Source of the DNA: Polaromonas glacialis
Lineage (GTDB): Bacteria > Pseudomonadota > Gammaproteobacteria > Burkholderiales > Burkholderiaceae_C
Reading direction: 5' to 3'
Assembly: GCF_000709345.1 (NCBI RefSeq)
Contig: NZ_KL448326.1
Span: 25,952 to 89,951 of the forward strand
DNA: 64,000 bases
Translations under genes and position numbers: made by a program
In this document: in pieces, positions 1 through 8,552 of the stretch
How the letters are laid out: each line of letters starts with the position of its first letter
Position numbering within the stretch: position 1 is the stretch's first letter
Notes under the pieces: model-generated
The model's database searches: none
What the model was told of the DNA's origin: nothing
The model's input: only the letters and a program-made list of their open reading frames with translations

Positions 1-729
1 GTCGATGAATCGGGCCTGCGCGTAGCGTCTTGCCTGCAGTGGCTGCATACGGCCGCCACGGCCACCCACACTTGGTACGGCGTGCATCCCAAGCGGGGCA
101 TGCAAGCAATAGCCGACCATGGGGTGCTGCCCAACTACGCGGGCACGCTGGTGCACGACTGCTGGGCGCCCTACTGGAGCCTGGAGTGCGCGCACTCGCT
201 GTGCGGCGCACACTTACTGCGCGAGCTGATTTATCAAAAAGAGACCACTGCGCAAGCGTGGCCCCAGGGCCTTATCGAGTTGTTGCTGGCCGCTGACCAA
301 GCCTGCAAGGCGGCGCGTCAGACCGATACGGCACTACAGGCTGTGCAGGTCGAGGTCTTTGCCAGCCAATACCGCGCCTTGGTGCAGGAAGGCCAGGCGC
401 AAAACCTGCCAGCGGCCAAGGCGCTAGGACAACGTGGCCGGGCCAAGCAGTCAGGTGCCTTCAACCTGCTGCGCCGGCTGTTGGAGCGAGAGCAGGAGGT
501 ACTGCGCTTCATGCGCGATTTGGGTGTGCCCTTTACCAACAACCTGGCCGAGCGCGCCATTCGCATGCCAAAGGTCAAGCAGAGAATTTCAGGCTGCTTT
601 CGTACCTTGCCGGGCGCGCAGAATTTCTGCACCATCCGCTCCTATCTGGACACCGCGCGCAAGCAAGGCTTTGGCATGCTTCACGCCATGCGCGCCGTCT
701 TCTCGGGACAGGCCCTGGCGCTCGCGTAG
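1..729 (+). CDS. tnpC: IS66-family transposase, C-terminal part (5' end outside window)
   Basis: The reading frame is open from the first base and ends at a TAG at 727-729. It covers the catalytic half of an IS66 DDE transposase. The first Asp is in the DESG stretch at nt 4-15, the second in the VHDCWAPYW stretch near nt 150, and the Glu in NNLAERAIR near nt 540. These are typical IS66 TnpC spacings. The start and the accessory genes tnpA/tnpB lie upstream of the window. No internal stop or frameshift is visible, so the copy may be intact. It marks the left edge of the selenium cassette. Confidence 0.9.
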   Translation, partial: VDESGLRVASCLQWLHTAATATHTWYGVHPKRGMQAIADHGVLPNYAGTLVHDCWAPYWSLECAHSLCGAHLLRELIYQKETTAQAWPQGLIELLLAADQACKAARQTDTALQAVQVEVFASQYRALVQEGQAQNLPAAKALGQRGRAKQSGAFNLLRRLLEREQEVLRFMRDLGVPFTNNLAERAIRMPKVKQRISGCFRTLPGAQNFCTIRSYLDTARKQGFGMLHAMRAVFSGQALALA

Positions 730-747
730 GCTGAACAGTCACTCGTG

Positions 748-835
748 GATATAGTCATTCGACCGCACCAGATCGTTACACCGATCACCACCTTTATCGG
801 GTGATGCGGACGGCCGAGAGCGAAATGACTATATC
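748..835. repeat. Inverted repeat downstream of the IS66 transposase
   Basis: GATATAGTCATT at 748-759 is the exact reverse complement of AATGACTATATC at 824-835. Inside lies a smaller hairpin (ATCACC at about 785 with GGTGAT at about 800). It could be the end structure of the IS66 element or a residual insertion. It does not look like a simple terminator because no T-run follows. Confidence 0.45.
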
Positions 836-971
836 GTTCTGCCGGATTCCGATACGCCGCCGTATGAATGCTTTCGGCACAAACGCCCGAAACACATGCC
901 GCTGCGAGCACACCGAAGTTCAGCAGCCTTAAAAACCCGGTCATGGCCTGTTTGTGCCTCGCAAAATTCAT

Positions 972-1796
972 TTAGCGCGACAACGCGTTGCGAAGCAGGT
1001 AGCTCAGCGCATCCACCAGGGCCACCAGAACCAGCATGGCCAACAAGACCGTGCTGGTCTCGGCCATCTGAAACAAGCCCATGTGAAACGCCAGCATCTG
1101 CCCCAGGCCCCCTGCACCCACCACACCCAACACGGCGGCGGCGCGGATGTTGTTTTCCCAGCGGTACAAGGTGTAGCTCATCAGCTGCGGCAGTATCTGC
1201 GGCAAGGTGGCATAAAAGAACACCCGGCCCTCGCCCACACCGCGCACCCTGAGCGCAAAAGCAGGCCCCGGCGCAGCGTTTTCTATGGATTCGGCAAACA
1301 GGCGACCCAGAACGCCAGAGGTGTGCAGACCCAAGGCCAGCGTGCCCGCAAAAGGCCCCAAACCCACCGCGATCAGCAGCAGTGCCGCCCACACCAGCTC
1401 GGGCGTGCTGCGCAAGGCATTGAGCAGCAGCCGGGTCGCAGCGCGCCAGTGCGCCGGGTCCTGCGCATGGGCTTTGCTGGCGGGCAGCGCCAGCGCCAGG
1501 CCCAGCAGCACCGCCAACAGCGTCCCCAATGCCGACATGGCCAGGGTCTCCAGCGCGGCCATCACCACCTTGTCGAGGAATACCGTGCCGGTCTCCGGGT
1601 GCAAAAGCTCCCCCAAAAACCGGCCCATCCGGTTTGCCGCGTCCCACGACCAGAACTGCGCCCATTGCAAATTCAGCGTGGCAAAACTGGCGACTACCAG
1701 CAGCACGACGCCCAGCATCAGCCAGCACGCCTTGCATCGTGCGTCGAACAGCCTGGGCGGCAATTTGTAAGTGTCGTTGGCGGCGCTGGGTTTCAT
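972..1796 (-). CDS. phnE: ABC transporter permease, PhnE type (second permease of cassette)
   Basis: A 274-aa inner-membrane permease with an N-terminal membrane anchor and about five further hydrophobic segments. The EAA-type cytoplasmic loop near residues 205-225 ends in the GAGGLGQ motif typical of PhnE/BPD_transp_1 permeases. It is the last gene of a minus-strand cassette (binding protein, ATPase, permease, permease), with only 9 bp between it and the preceding permease. By family it should import a small oxyanion or phosphonate. The neighbourhood of senB and selD suggests a selenium oxyanion, which is inference. Two separate permease genes imply a heterodimeric channel. Confidence 0.85.
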   Translation of the reverse strand: MKPSAANDTYKLPPRLFDARCKACWLMLGVVLLVVASFATLNLQWAQFWSWDAANRMGRFLGELLHPETGTVFLDKVVMAALETLAMSALGTLLAVLLGLALALPASKAHAQDPAHWRAATRLLLNALRSTPELVWAALLLIAVGLGPFAGTLALGLHTSGVLGRLFAESIENAAPGPAFALRVRGVGEGRVFFYATLPQILPQLMSYTLYRWENNIRAAAVLGVVGAGGLGQMLAFHMGLFQMAETSTVLLAMLVLVALVDALSYLLRNALSR

Positions 1797-1805
1797 GCGG
1801 TGTCC

Positions 1806-2660
1806 TCAGGCCAAGCCCTTGCGCAGTGCCGCGCTCATGCGATCGGCCAGCCACACCAGCGCCATGAAGACCAGCAAGATACTGGCGACTTCAGACCCGT
1901 TGAACATCTTCATGGAGGAGTCCATCAGCTGGCCCAGGCCACCGGCTCCGACAAAACCCAGCACGGCACTGGAGCGAATGGCGCACTCCCAGCGGTACAC
2001 GGTGTAGCTGGTCAGCTCCCCGGCGTTTTGGGGCAGCAGGCCATAGAAGAAGGCTTGCAGGCGGCCCGAGCCATTGCGCATCAGGCTGGAGGTGGCGTGG
2101 TCGTCTCCGCTCTCCAGAATATCGGCATACACCTTGCCCAGCATGCCGCCATAAGTGAGCGCAATCGCCAGCACGCCCGACGTAGGCCCAAGGCCCACCA
2201 CCCTCACAAACACCAGCGCCCACACCAGCTCAGGCACGCTGCGCAACACCATCAGCACCCAACGGACCACTTGCCGCAGCACAGCGGGCAAAAAGGCCAT
2301 GCGACCGGTGAGTGCCGACAGGGACAATACCCGCACCGACAAAAGCGACAGCGGTATCGCCAGCAACAGCGCCAGCGTCAAGCCGGCCGTTGCCATCGCC
2401 ACGGTGCGCCAGGTCTCGCGCAATAGCAGCCCCAAGAAAGCAGCGTCTGTGCGGGGTGGAAAGAAGTCCCCCACAAAATTCAGCGCAGGCTTCAACGCGC
2501 CCGGCTCCATCAACAGCCAGGGGTTGAATTCGGTCAGCACCAGGGTGGGCCAGAGCAAGGCCAACCCTGCCAGCACCCAGAAAACCCGCCCGGCCCATGC
2601 CGGGTCGCGCAGGGCTGGGCTGCGTCCGGCCAAGGCAGTTCCAGGCACAGCGTTCGTCAT
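1806..2660 (-). CDS. phnE: ABC transporter permease, PhnE type (first permease of cassette)
   Basis: A 284-aa permease homologous to its downstream neighbour. It has an N-terminal membrane segment near residues 25-45, a second block of segments from about 75, and the conserved VGAGGLGQL loop near residue 245. The ATG at 2660 lies 13 bp after the ATPase stop, so the four genes probably form one transcript. It should pair with the 972-1796 permease to form the membrane channel. The family supports phosphonate/phosphate-like anion uptake. Selenate or another selenium anion is suggested by context only. Confidence 0.85.
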   Translation of the reverse strand: MTNAVPGTALAGRSPALRDPAWAGRVFWVLAGLALLWPTLVLTEFNPWLLMEPGALKPALNFVGDFFPPRTDAAFLGLLLRETWRTVAMATAGLTLALLLAIPLSLLSVRVLSLSALTGRMAFLPAVLRQVVRWVLMVLRSVPELVWALVFVRVVGLGPTSGVLAIALTYGGMLGKVYADILESGDDHATSSLMRNGSGRLQAFFYGLLPQNAGELTSYTVYRWECAIRSSAVLGFVGAGGLGQLMDSSMKMFNGSEVASILLVFMALVWLADRMSAALRKGLA

Positions 2661-2673
2661 GACGCGCTGCAGG

Positions 2674-3507
2674 TCATCGGCAATGCATCACCACGGGTGC
2701 GGCGGCTGTGGGAAAAGCATCCGCATCAACGCTTGCGGGCTCCGTCAGCTCGTGCAGTTTCTGCGCATACAACGCCTGCAGATGTTGCTGCGTGACCGCA
2801 GCAGCGGGCAGGTCAAAGGCCAACGCGCCATCGCGCAAGCCCACGATGCGCGGGAAATGGGCCAGGGCCATCTCCACATGGTGCAGCGTAGCCACCAGTG
2901 TGGCACCGCGTTCGCATGCCGCCTGGGTCAGGGTTTCGATGGCGTGTTGCGAGCGGGTCGGGTCCAGCGCTGACAAGGGCTCATCGACCAGCAAAAGGCT
3001 GGCTTCAGACACCAGCGCCCGGGCCAAGCCCACGCGCTGGCGCTCGCCGCCCGAGAGGCGGTCCACGCGGTCAAACAGTTTGTCGCTCACGTCAAAACCG
3101 GCCAAGGCGCGCTCGGCCCTGGGGATGTCCACCGGGTAGAACAGGCTGCACAAGCTGGTCCACAGACTCTCATGCGGCAGCCGCCCGGCGAGCACCGCAG
3201 TGACCACGCGCTGGCGGGGCGGCAGCGGCGGCAACTGGGGCGCGAGAAACAGCGCACCGCGCAGGTCTTGCAAGGCACTGCGCGACAGCTGCCACGGATC
3301 ATTGTCATTTAGCAGCAGACGCCCGGCTGACGGCCTGAGCGCGCAGGCCATCAAATGCAGCAGCGTGGTTTTGCCAGCGCCTGAAGGGCCGATGATGGCC
3401 ACTTGCTCACCGGCACGCACGCTCAAACTCAGCGCCCGCACCGCAGGAGCATCCCCCGGCCTGGCCGCCGGGTGCCTGCCCGAAACGTCGAAGAACTCTA
3501 TTTTCAT
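2674..3507 (-). CDS. phnC: ABC transporter ATP-binding protein, PhnC type
   Basis: A 277-aa ATPase that powers the PhnE pair. It has Walker A GPSGAGKTT near residue 45, the signature LSGGERQRVGLARAL near 155, Walker B LLLVDEPLSALDP right after it, and the switch His in ATLHH. I chose the ATG at 3507 because the protein then begins MKIEFFDVSG, as PhnC homologues do. An in-frame ATG at 3522 is possible. No strong ribosome binding site separates the two. It sits between the binding protein and the permeases in one minus-strand operon. Confidence 0.87.
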   Translation of the reverse strand: MKIEFFDVSGRHPAARPGDAPAVRALSLSVRAGEQVAIIGPSGAGKTTLLHLMACALRPSAGRLLLNDNDPWQLSRSALQDLRGALFLAPQLPPLPPRQRVVTAVLAGRLPHESLWTSLCSLFYPVDIPRAERALAGFDVSDKLFDRVDRLSGGERQRVGLARALVSEASLLLVDEPLSALDPTRSQHAIETLTQAACERGATLVATLHHVEMALAHFPRIVGLRDGALAFDLPAAAVTQQHLQALYAQKLHELTEPASVDADAFPTAAAPVVMHCR

Positions 3508-3549
3508 GAACGAAAATGGCATCCGGCGCTTGTTGCATATGCGCAAACA

Positions 3550-3566
3550 GCTATTAAATTAATAGC
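3550..3566. repeat. Short hairpin repeat GCTATTAAATTAATAGC
   Basis: A 17-nt near-palindrome between the binding-protein and ATPase genes. Related hairpins with the same GCTAT...ATAGC arms occur at 18680-18696 and 50688-50705, always between genes. It may act as an RNA hairpin that stabilises or separates parts of the transcript, or be a genome-wide repeat of this lineage. Confidence 0.6.
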
Positions 3567-3582
3567 AAAATTACGCACACGG

Positions 3583-4449
3583 CTACTTCAAAAGGCCAGC
3601 ACTGCGCGCGGCCTGCTCAATGCCTTTGTAGTTGTCGGCCTTGGTGGGGATGAAGCGCGTGGCGCGTTGCAGATCCAAAATCTCCTTGCCTTCTGCGGTG
3701 TTTCGATCCAGGCTCAAGAAAGCCTTGGTCAGTTTTTCACGCTGCGCGACAGGCATATCGGCATGCACCGTCCAGTTGTAGTCAAAGTAACCAGGGGTGG
3801 TAAAAAACACCTTGACCTTGGTGGTGTCCACCTTGCCTTCAGCCACAAACTTTTCCCAGACCGAGATATTCAGGGCACCTGCATCGACCTTGCCAGCCGC
3901 CACCGACGCAATGGTGGCATCGTGCGCACCCGAATAGGCCACGCGCTTAAAGTCCTTGTCCGGGTCGATACGGGCCTGGAGCAAAAAGCTGCGGGGCATC
4001 AAATGCCCGGAGGTGCTGGATTGCGAGCCAAAGCTCACGGTCTTGCCCTTCAGATCTGCCAGGGTTTTGATGCCGGGGTCACTGGTGATGAAAACCGAGC
4101 GGAATTTTTCATCTTCCTCACGCTGAACCAGGGGAATGGCCTTGCCGCCCGAACGCACATTGGCCTGCACAAAGGTAAAACCGCCGTACCAGGCCATGTC
4201 CACTTGCTTGTTGGCCAGCGCCTCGACCGATGCGGCGTAGTCGGTCACCGGCGTGAATTCAACCTTCATGCCCAGGGTTTTTTCAAGGTATTTCATCAGC
4301 GGGGCGGCCTTGCGCGCCAGCTCGGTCGGAGACTCGTCAGGAATGGCGGTGACCCTGAAAACCCCTTGGGCATGCAACAGGGACCCAAAGGCGAGCAACC
4401 CGAACGCGATCACGGCGCGAAGCGAGCGGGAAGTGACAATACCAGCCAT
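3583..4449 (-). CDS. phnD: PhnD-family periplasmic substrate-binding protein (putative selenium oxyanion)
   Basis: A 288-aa exported solute-binding protein. The ATG at 4449 is preferred over an upstream TTG at 4473: it has a GAGG-type ribosome site and gives a clean signal peptide (Arg/Ser region, then AVIAFGLLAFGSLLHAQ, cleavage near residue 26). The mature part has PhnD hallmarks: a repeated DES.TE start, WYGGFTFVQA near 90, and SFGSQSSTSGHLMP near 140. A PhnD subgroup encoded next to selD/senB-type genes is known as a putative selenate binder. The divergent senB-selD genes 157 bp away fit that subgroup, but the ligand is not proven. Confidence 0.85.
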   Translation of the reverse strand: MAGIVTSRSLRAVIAFGLLAFGSLLHAQGVFRVTAIPDESPTELARKAAPLMKYLEKTLGMKVEFTPVTDYAASVEALANKQVDMAWYGGFTFVQANVRSGGKAIPLVQREEDEKFRSVFITSDPGIKTLADLKGKTVSFGSQSSTSGHLMPRSFLLQARIDPDKDFKRVAYSGAHDATIASVAAGKVDAGALNISVWEKFVAEGKVDTTKVKVFFTTPGYFDYNWTVHADMPVAQREKLTKAFLSLDRNTAEGKEILDLQRATRFIPTKADNYKGIEQAARSAGLLK

Positions 4450-4606
4450 GAAAAACCTCGTGGGAATAAACAAAAGAGTTGTCGATTAGACTTGAAATCG
4501 GGGACTCCTGCAGACTGCACTGTGCGGTAAAAATCAGTGCCTGTTTCTTGCTCCATGGACGACCCGCCTGGTTTTTCATCTGGAGGCTCACACCCCCAAT
4601 TGCCTC

Positions 4607-5629
4607 ATGAAACGCCCCCACATACTCATCATTTCCCCTGCATCAGCCGATGCCAACAATGGCAATTGGCAAACCGCCTGGCGCTGGTCACGCCTGCTGC
4701 GCCCGGCCTTTGAGGTCACGATTGCACCGTCCTGGGGCGGTGAGCCTGTTGATGTGATGCTGGCGCTGCATGCCCGACGCTCAGCCGGCTCTATTGCCCG
4801 CTGGGCGCAGGCACAAGGTGCGAGCGCCGCAGCACCGGGCCTGGGTGTGGTGCTGACCGGCACCGACTTGTACCGCGACATTCAAACCGATGCATCGGCG
4901 CAAGCGTCCCTGGCCTATGCAGCGCAGCTGGTGGTGCTGCAGGAATGCGCACCCGAGGCCCTGCCGACGGCTGTCCGGCCCAAGGCCCGCGTGATTTATC
5001 AGTCCGTTACCCCCAGGCAAACCGCCGTGAAGCCTCAGCGGCATCTGCGTGCGGTGATGGTGGGGCATTTGCGCGATGAAAAGTCGCCGCAAACCCTTTT
5101 TGCCGCCGCGCGACGGCTCAAAGACCATACCGACATCTTCATCGATCACATTGGCGATGCGCTGGACGCTGAACTGGGCGGACAAGCGCAGGCCTGCGCC
5201 GCCGAATGCCCCCACTACCGCTGGCTGGGCGGGTTGTCGCATGAAGCCACGCGCCGCCACATCCAGCGCGCGCATGTGCTGGTGCATACCAGCCGCATGG
5301 AGGGCGGCGCCCATGTGGTGATGGAGGCCATAGCCAGCGGCACACCGGTCCTGGCCTCGAAAATTGCGGGCAACCTGGGCATGCTGGGGCCCGACTACGC
5401 AGGGTATTTTGAACATGGCGACGCGCAGGGACTGGCCGGTTTGCTGCTTCGCCTGCGCGCCGAACAAACCCGTACCGACAGTTTTTACAGCCTGCTGCAA
5501 GCCCAGTGCGCCCGGCGGGCGCCCCTGTTTGCACCGGCTGCCGAGAAAGCCGCGCTGATGAAATTAGTCCAGGCGTTGCTGCCCCCCAAACGCCAACCCG
5601 AGAAATCACACACCCATGCTTGCGCCTGA
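4607..5629 (+). CDS. senB: SenB-like selenosugar synthase (TIGR04348-type glycosyltransferase)
   Basis: A 340-aa GT-B glycosyltransferase of the type that in selenoneine producers makes a selenosugar from UDP-N-acetylglucosamine and selenophosphate. It starts with a short ISPASADANNGNWQTAWRW stretch, diagnostic of this small family. The C-terminal nucleotide-sugar domain has SRMEGGAHVVMEAI near residue 235 and an SGTPVLAS loop. Its last 14 bp overlap the selD fusion start, implying translational coupling with the enzyme that would supply selenophosphate. No senA (selenoneine synthase) lies nearby, so the final product is unclear. The family call is good; the exact product is inferred. Confidence 0.85.
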   Translation: MKRPHILIISPASADANNGNWQTAWRWSRLLRPAFEVTIAPSWGGEPVDVMLALHARRSAGSIARWAQAQGASAAAPGLGVVLTGTDLYRDIQTDASAQASLAYAAQLVVLQECAPEALPTAVRPKARVIYQSVTPRQTAVKPQRHLRAVMVGHLRDEKSPQTLFAAARRLKDHTDIFIDHIGDALDAELGGQAQACAAECPHYRWLGGLSHEATRRHIQRAHVLVHTSRMEGGAHVVMEAIASGTPVLASKIAGNLGMLGPDYAGYFEHGDAQGLAGLLLRLRAEQTRTDSFYSLLQAQCARRAPLFAPAAEKAALMKLVQALLPPKRQPEKSHTHACA

Positions 5630-7904
5630 ACAACCCATTTTGAGAGACATCGTTCTGGTGGGCGGTGGCCACAGCCATGTCGGCGTACTCAAGAGCTTTG
5701 GCATGCGGCCCATTGCCGGCGTGCGCCTCACCCTGATTTGCACCGACATGCACACGCCTTACTCAGGCATGCTGCCCGGGTATGTGGCGGGCCACTATGA
5801 CTATGACGCGGTGCATATCGATTTGAGCCGCCTGGCGGTTTTCGCCGGGGCCAGGCTGTACCGCGATGAAGTGATTGGGCTGGACCGCGTCAACCGCAAG
5901 GTGCTGTGCCGCAACCGCCCGCCCGTGCCTTTTGATGTCTTGTCCATCAACATTGGCTCCACGCCCCGGCTTCAGGATGTGCCCGGCGCTGTGGAGCATG
6001 CGGTGGCGGTCAAGCCCATCACGCGCTTCAATGACCGCTGGCTGGCGCTGCTGGAACGCGTGCAGCGCCACCCTGGCAAAACCACCGTGGCCGTGGTGGG
6101 CGCTGGCGCGGGCGGCGTGGAACTGCTCCTGGCCATGCAGTTTCGCCTGCGCAATGTCCTAGCCGCGCTGGGCCGCAACCCGGATGAGCTGGTGTTTCAC
6201 CTGTTTACCAACAGCGCCTGCATATTGCCCACCCACAACCCCGGTGTGCGACGGCGTTTTGATGCCGTGCTGGCCGAGCGCCACGTACGCGTGCATCGCA
6301 ATGCGGCCGTCACCCAGGTCATGCCGGGACGCCTGCAAACGGCGTCGGGCGAAGTGGTCGAGGCCGACGAGATTGTGTGGGTGACCCGCGCCGGCGGTGC
6401 CGCGTGGTTGAGGGACACCGGCTTGGCGCTTGAGCCGGACGGTTTCATTCAAGTCGCCGACACCTTGCAGACCCTGACCGATCCGGCCATTTTTGCCGCC
6501 GGCGACATCGCCAGCATGGTCAACCATCCGCTGGAAAAAGCCGGCGTCTTTGCGGTGCGCCAGGGGCCGCCGCTGACCGAGAACCTGCGCCGCAGCGTAC
6601 AGGGCCTGCGCCTGAAGCCGTACCACCCCCAGCGCAGCTGGCTGGCCCTCATCAGCACGGGCGATCAGAACGCCGTGGCATCGCGCGGCTGGCTGGGTTT
6701 TGGCGGCCCTTGGGTGTGGCGCTGGAAGGACTGGATTGACCAGCGCTTCATGCGCAAGTTTCAAGACCTGGCGCCGATGGACACCCGCGCCGCAGCCTCT
6801 GCAGCTGCTTCACCTGGCACGGTGCAACTCACTTCAGAAGAATCGTTGCAGGCCATCTCGGCCATCGCCATGCGCTGCGGCGGCTGCGGTGCCAAGGTAG
6901 GCGCCACGGTGCTGTCACGCGCCTTGGCCCAACTGCACCCGGTTCAGCTCGACGACGTGGTGGTGGGCCTGAAAGACCCGGACGACGCCGCCGTGGTGCG
7001 GGTCCCCCCCGGCAAAGCCATGGTGCATTCGGTGGACTTTTTCCGCTCCTTCATTGACGACCCCTACCTCTTCGGCAAGGTCGCGGCCAACCATGCACTG
7101 GGCGACATCTGGGCCATGGGCGCGCAGGCGCAATCGGCCACCGCGATTGCGACCGTTCCCTCTGGCCTGGAGAGCAAGGTCGAAGACGTGCTGTTCCAGA
7201 TGATGACCGGCGCGCTGGAGGTATTGAACGCCGCCAACTGTGCGCTGGTGGGGGGCCACACGGGCGAGGGCAAGGAACTGGCGCTGGGCTTTGCCATCAA
7301 CGGCCTGATCGATGACGACCCGTCCCAGCTGCTGCGAAAAAGCGGCATGCGCCCAGGCGATGTGCTGATTCTGACCAAACCCATTGGAACCGGCACCCTG
7401 TTTGCCGCGCACGCACGGCTGGCGGCCAAGGGCCGCTGGATCGACGCAGCCCTGCAGTCCATGGTGGTGTCGAACCAGCGGGGTGCGCAGTGCCTGCGCG
7501 AATTTGGCGCCACTGCCTGCACCGATCTGACCGGTTTCGGGCTGCTGGGCCATCTGGTGGAAATGACCCGCCCCTCTGGCGTGGACGCGGAAATCGACCT
7601 GGGCGCCCTGCCCCTGCTCGACGGCGCGCAGGAATGCGTGGACGCCGGCATTGTCAGCTCACTGCAAAGCGCCAACGTGCGATTGCGCCGCGCCTTGCGC
7701 AACCAGGAGGCCATGCTCAAGCATCCGCGCTATCCGCTGATCTTCGACCCCCAGACCGCGGGCGGGCTGCTGGCCAGCGTCCCGGCCGAGCGCGCCGAGG
7801 CGTGCATTGAGGCGCTGCGCGCGCTGGGCTACAACCATACGGCGGCGATTGGCCGGATCCTGGTGCAAGACGAAGCGCTGGAGCCCATCACGCTTTGCGT
7901 TTGA
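5616..7904 (+). CDS. selD: Fused FAD-dependent oxidoreductase and selenide, water dikinase (SelD)
   Basis: A 762-aa two-domain protein. Residues 8-370 are a pyridine-nucleotide-disulfide oxidoreductase related to NADH dehydrogenase, with an N-terminal GGGHSH dinucleotide loop, a second GAGAGG loop near 160 and FAAGDIA near 290. Residues 410-762 are SelD, which makes selenophosphate from selenide and ATP. The catalytic loop reads CGGCGAK at 421-427. Cys424 replaces the selenocysteine of some SelDs, and Lys427 matches the essential Lys. The oxidoreductase may reduce selenium to selenide or protect it (inference). The gene overlaps senB by 14 bp. Both domains look intact. Confidence 0.93.
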   Translation: MLAPEQPILRDIVLVGGGHSHVGVLKSFGMRPIAGVRLTLICTDMHTPYSGMLPGYVAGHYDYDAVHIDLSRLAVFAGARLYRDEVIGLDRVNRKVLCRNRPPVPFDVLSINIGSTPRLQDVPGAVEHAVAVKPITRFNDRWLALLERVQRHPGKTTVAVVGAGAGGVELLLAMQFRLRNVLAALGRNPDELVFHLFTNSACILPTHNPGVRRRFDAVLAERHVRVHRNAAVTQVMPGRLQTASGEVVEADEIVWVTRAGGAAWLRDTGLALEPDGFIQVADTLQTLTDPAIFAAGDIASMVNHPLEKAGVFAVRQGPPLTENLRRSVQGLRLKPYHPQRSWLALISTGDQNAVASRGWLGFGGPWVWRWKDWIDQRFMRKFQDLAPMDTRAAASAAASPGTVQLTSEESLQAISAIAMRCGGCGAKVGATVLSRALAQLHPVQLDDVVVGLKDPDDAAVVRVPPGKAMVHSVDFFRSFIDDPYLFGKVAANHALGDIWAMGAQAQSATAIATVPSGLESKVEDVLFQMMTGALEVLNAANCALVGGHTGEGKELALGFAINGLIDDDPSQLLRKSGMRPGDVLILTKPIGTGTLFAAHARLAAKGRWIDAALQSMVVSNQRGAQCLREFGATACTDLTGFGLLGHLVEMTRPSGVDAEIDLGALPLLDGAQECVDAGIVSSLQSANVRLRRALRNQEAMLKHPRYPLIFDPQTAGGLLASVPAERAEACIEALRALGYNHTAAIGRILVQDEALEPITLCV

Positions 7905-8003
7905 AGCTGCGTGAGCAGGCTAGTAGACAGTCAATTTAATTAGGACTTATTCCATTTGCCAATGAAATTGGCCATAATATTTGCTCTCAATTGAGGAGCA
8001 GTC
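7905..8003. other. Left flank of IS630 element
   Basis: AT-rich 99 bp between selD and the IS630 first reading frame. It holds a GCCAAT..ATTGGC hairpin at 7958-7972 and a GAGGAG ribosome site just before the ATG at 8004. A TCAATTTAATT stretch near 7930 has an imperfect inverted partner near 9082, so the IS end may be there. I could not fix the ends or a TA duplication. Confidence 0.35.
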
Positions 8004-8552
8004 ATGGCACGCCCGTTCACAGGACAAAGTAGTATCGAAGCGGCCAGGCAAGCGCGCGACGAGGCCCGTACTGCCGACGAGTTGCGCATCGCCTTGGCCG
8101 TCTTGTTGCCCCTTGAAGCGGGCTTGAATCTGGCGCAAACCGCCCTCGTATTGGGCCGCTCCAGGCGCACTACCTGCGCGTTGCGGACCGGTTTTTGTGC
8201 CCGCGCCAGCGGGCTACGCGCCGCGCGTCGCAAAAAAACAGAACTGCGCAATCGCGCCCAAAGCACGCTGCAGGCCGAAGCGGCCGCGCTTGATGCGGCG
8301 CTGGCTGGCGCCGCCGAGGGCGCCGTGCTGGTCATCCCGGGCCTGAAGGAAAAAATCGAGGCCCACCTGGGCCACAGCGTTTCCCTGTCCGGGGTGTACC
8401 GCATGCTCGCGCGCCACGGCTGGCGCAAGATGGCCCCCGACACGCAGCACCCGCAAGGTAACGCGCAGGCGCGCGAGGAGTGGAAAAAAAACTCTCGTCC
8501 GATCTGGCGCAAGTGCGCGCCCGATTCCCCGCGCAGCAGCCCATCCGGGTGA
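8004..8552 (+). CDS. IS630-family transposase, first reading frame
   Basis: A 182-aa first frame with the helix-turn-helix half of an IS630/Tc1-mariner transposase (residues 30-80 and 110-150). It begins at an ATG with a good GAGGAG site. Its reading frame meets the second frame at an A8 run at 8484-8491, where a -1 slip gives the full-length enzyme. Residues after about 160 are out-of-frame tail. This two-frame layout is common in IS630 elements. Confidence 0.8.
   Translation: MARPFTGQSSIEAARQARDEARTADELRIALAVLLPLEAGLNLAQTALVLGRSRRTTCALRTGFCARASGLRAARRKKTELRNRAQSTLQAEAAALDAALAGAAEGAVLVIPGLKEKIEAHLGHSVSLSGVYRMLARHGWRKMAPDTQHPQGNAQAREEWKKNSRPIWRKCAPDSPRSSPSG

Noticed and set aside
954-2426. 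490-codon plus-strand frame over the two permease genes
   Set aside because: Gln/His/Arg-rich shadow composition; the minus strand encodes clear PhnE permeases.
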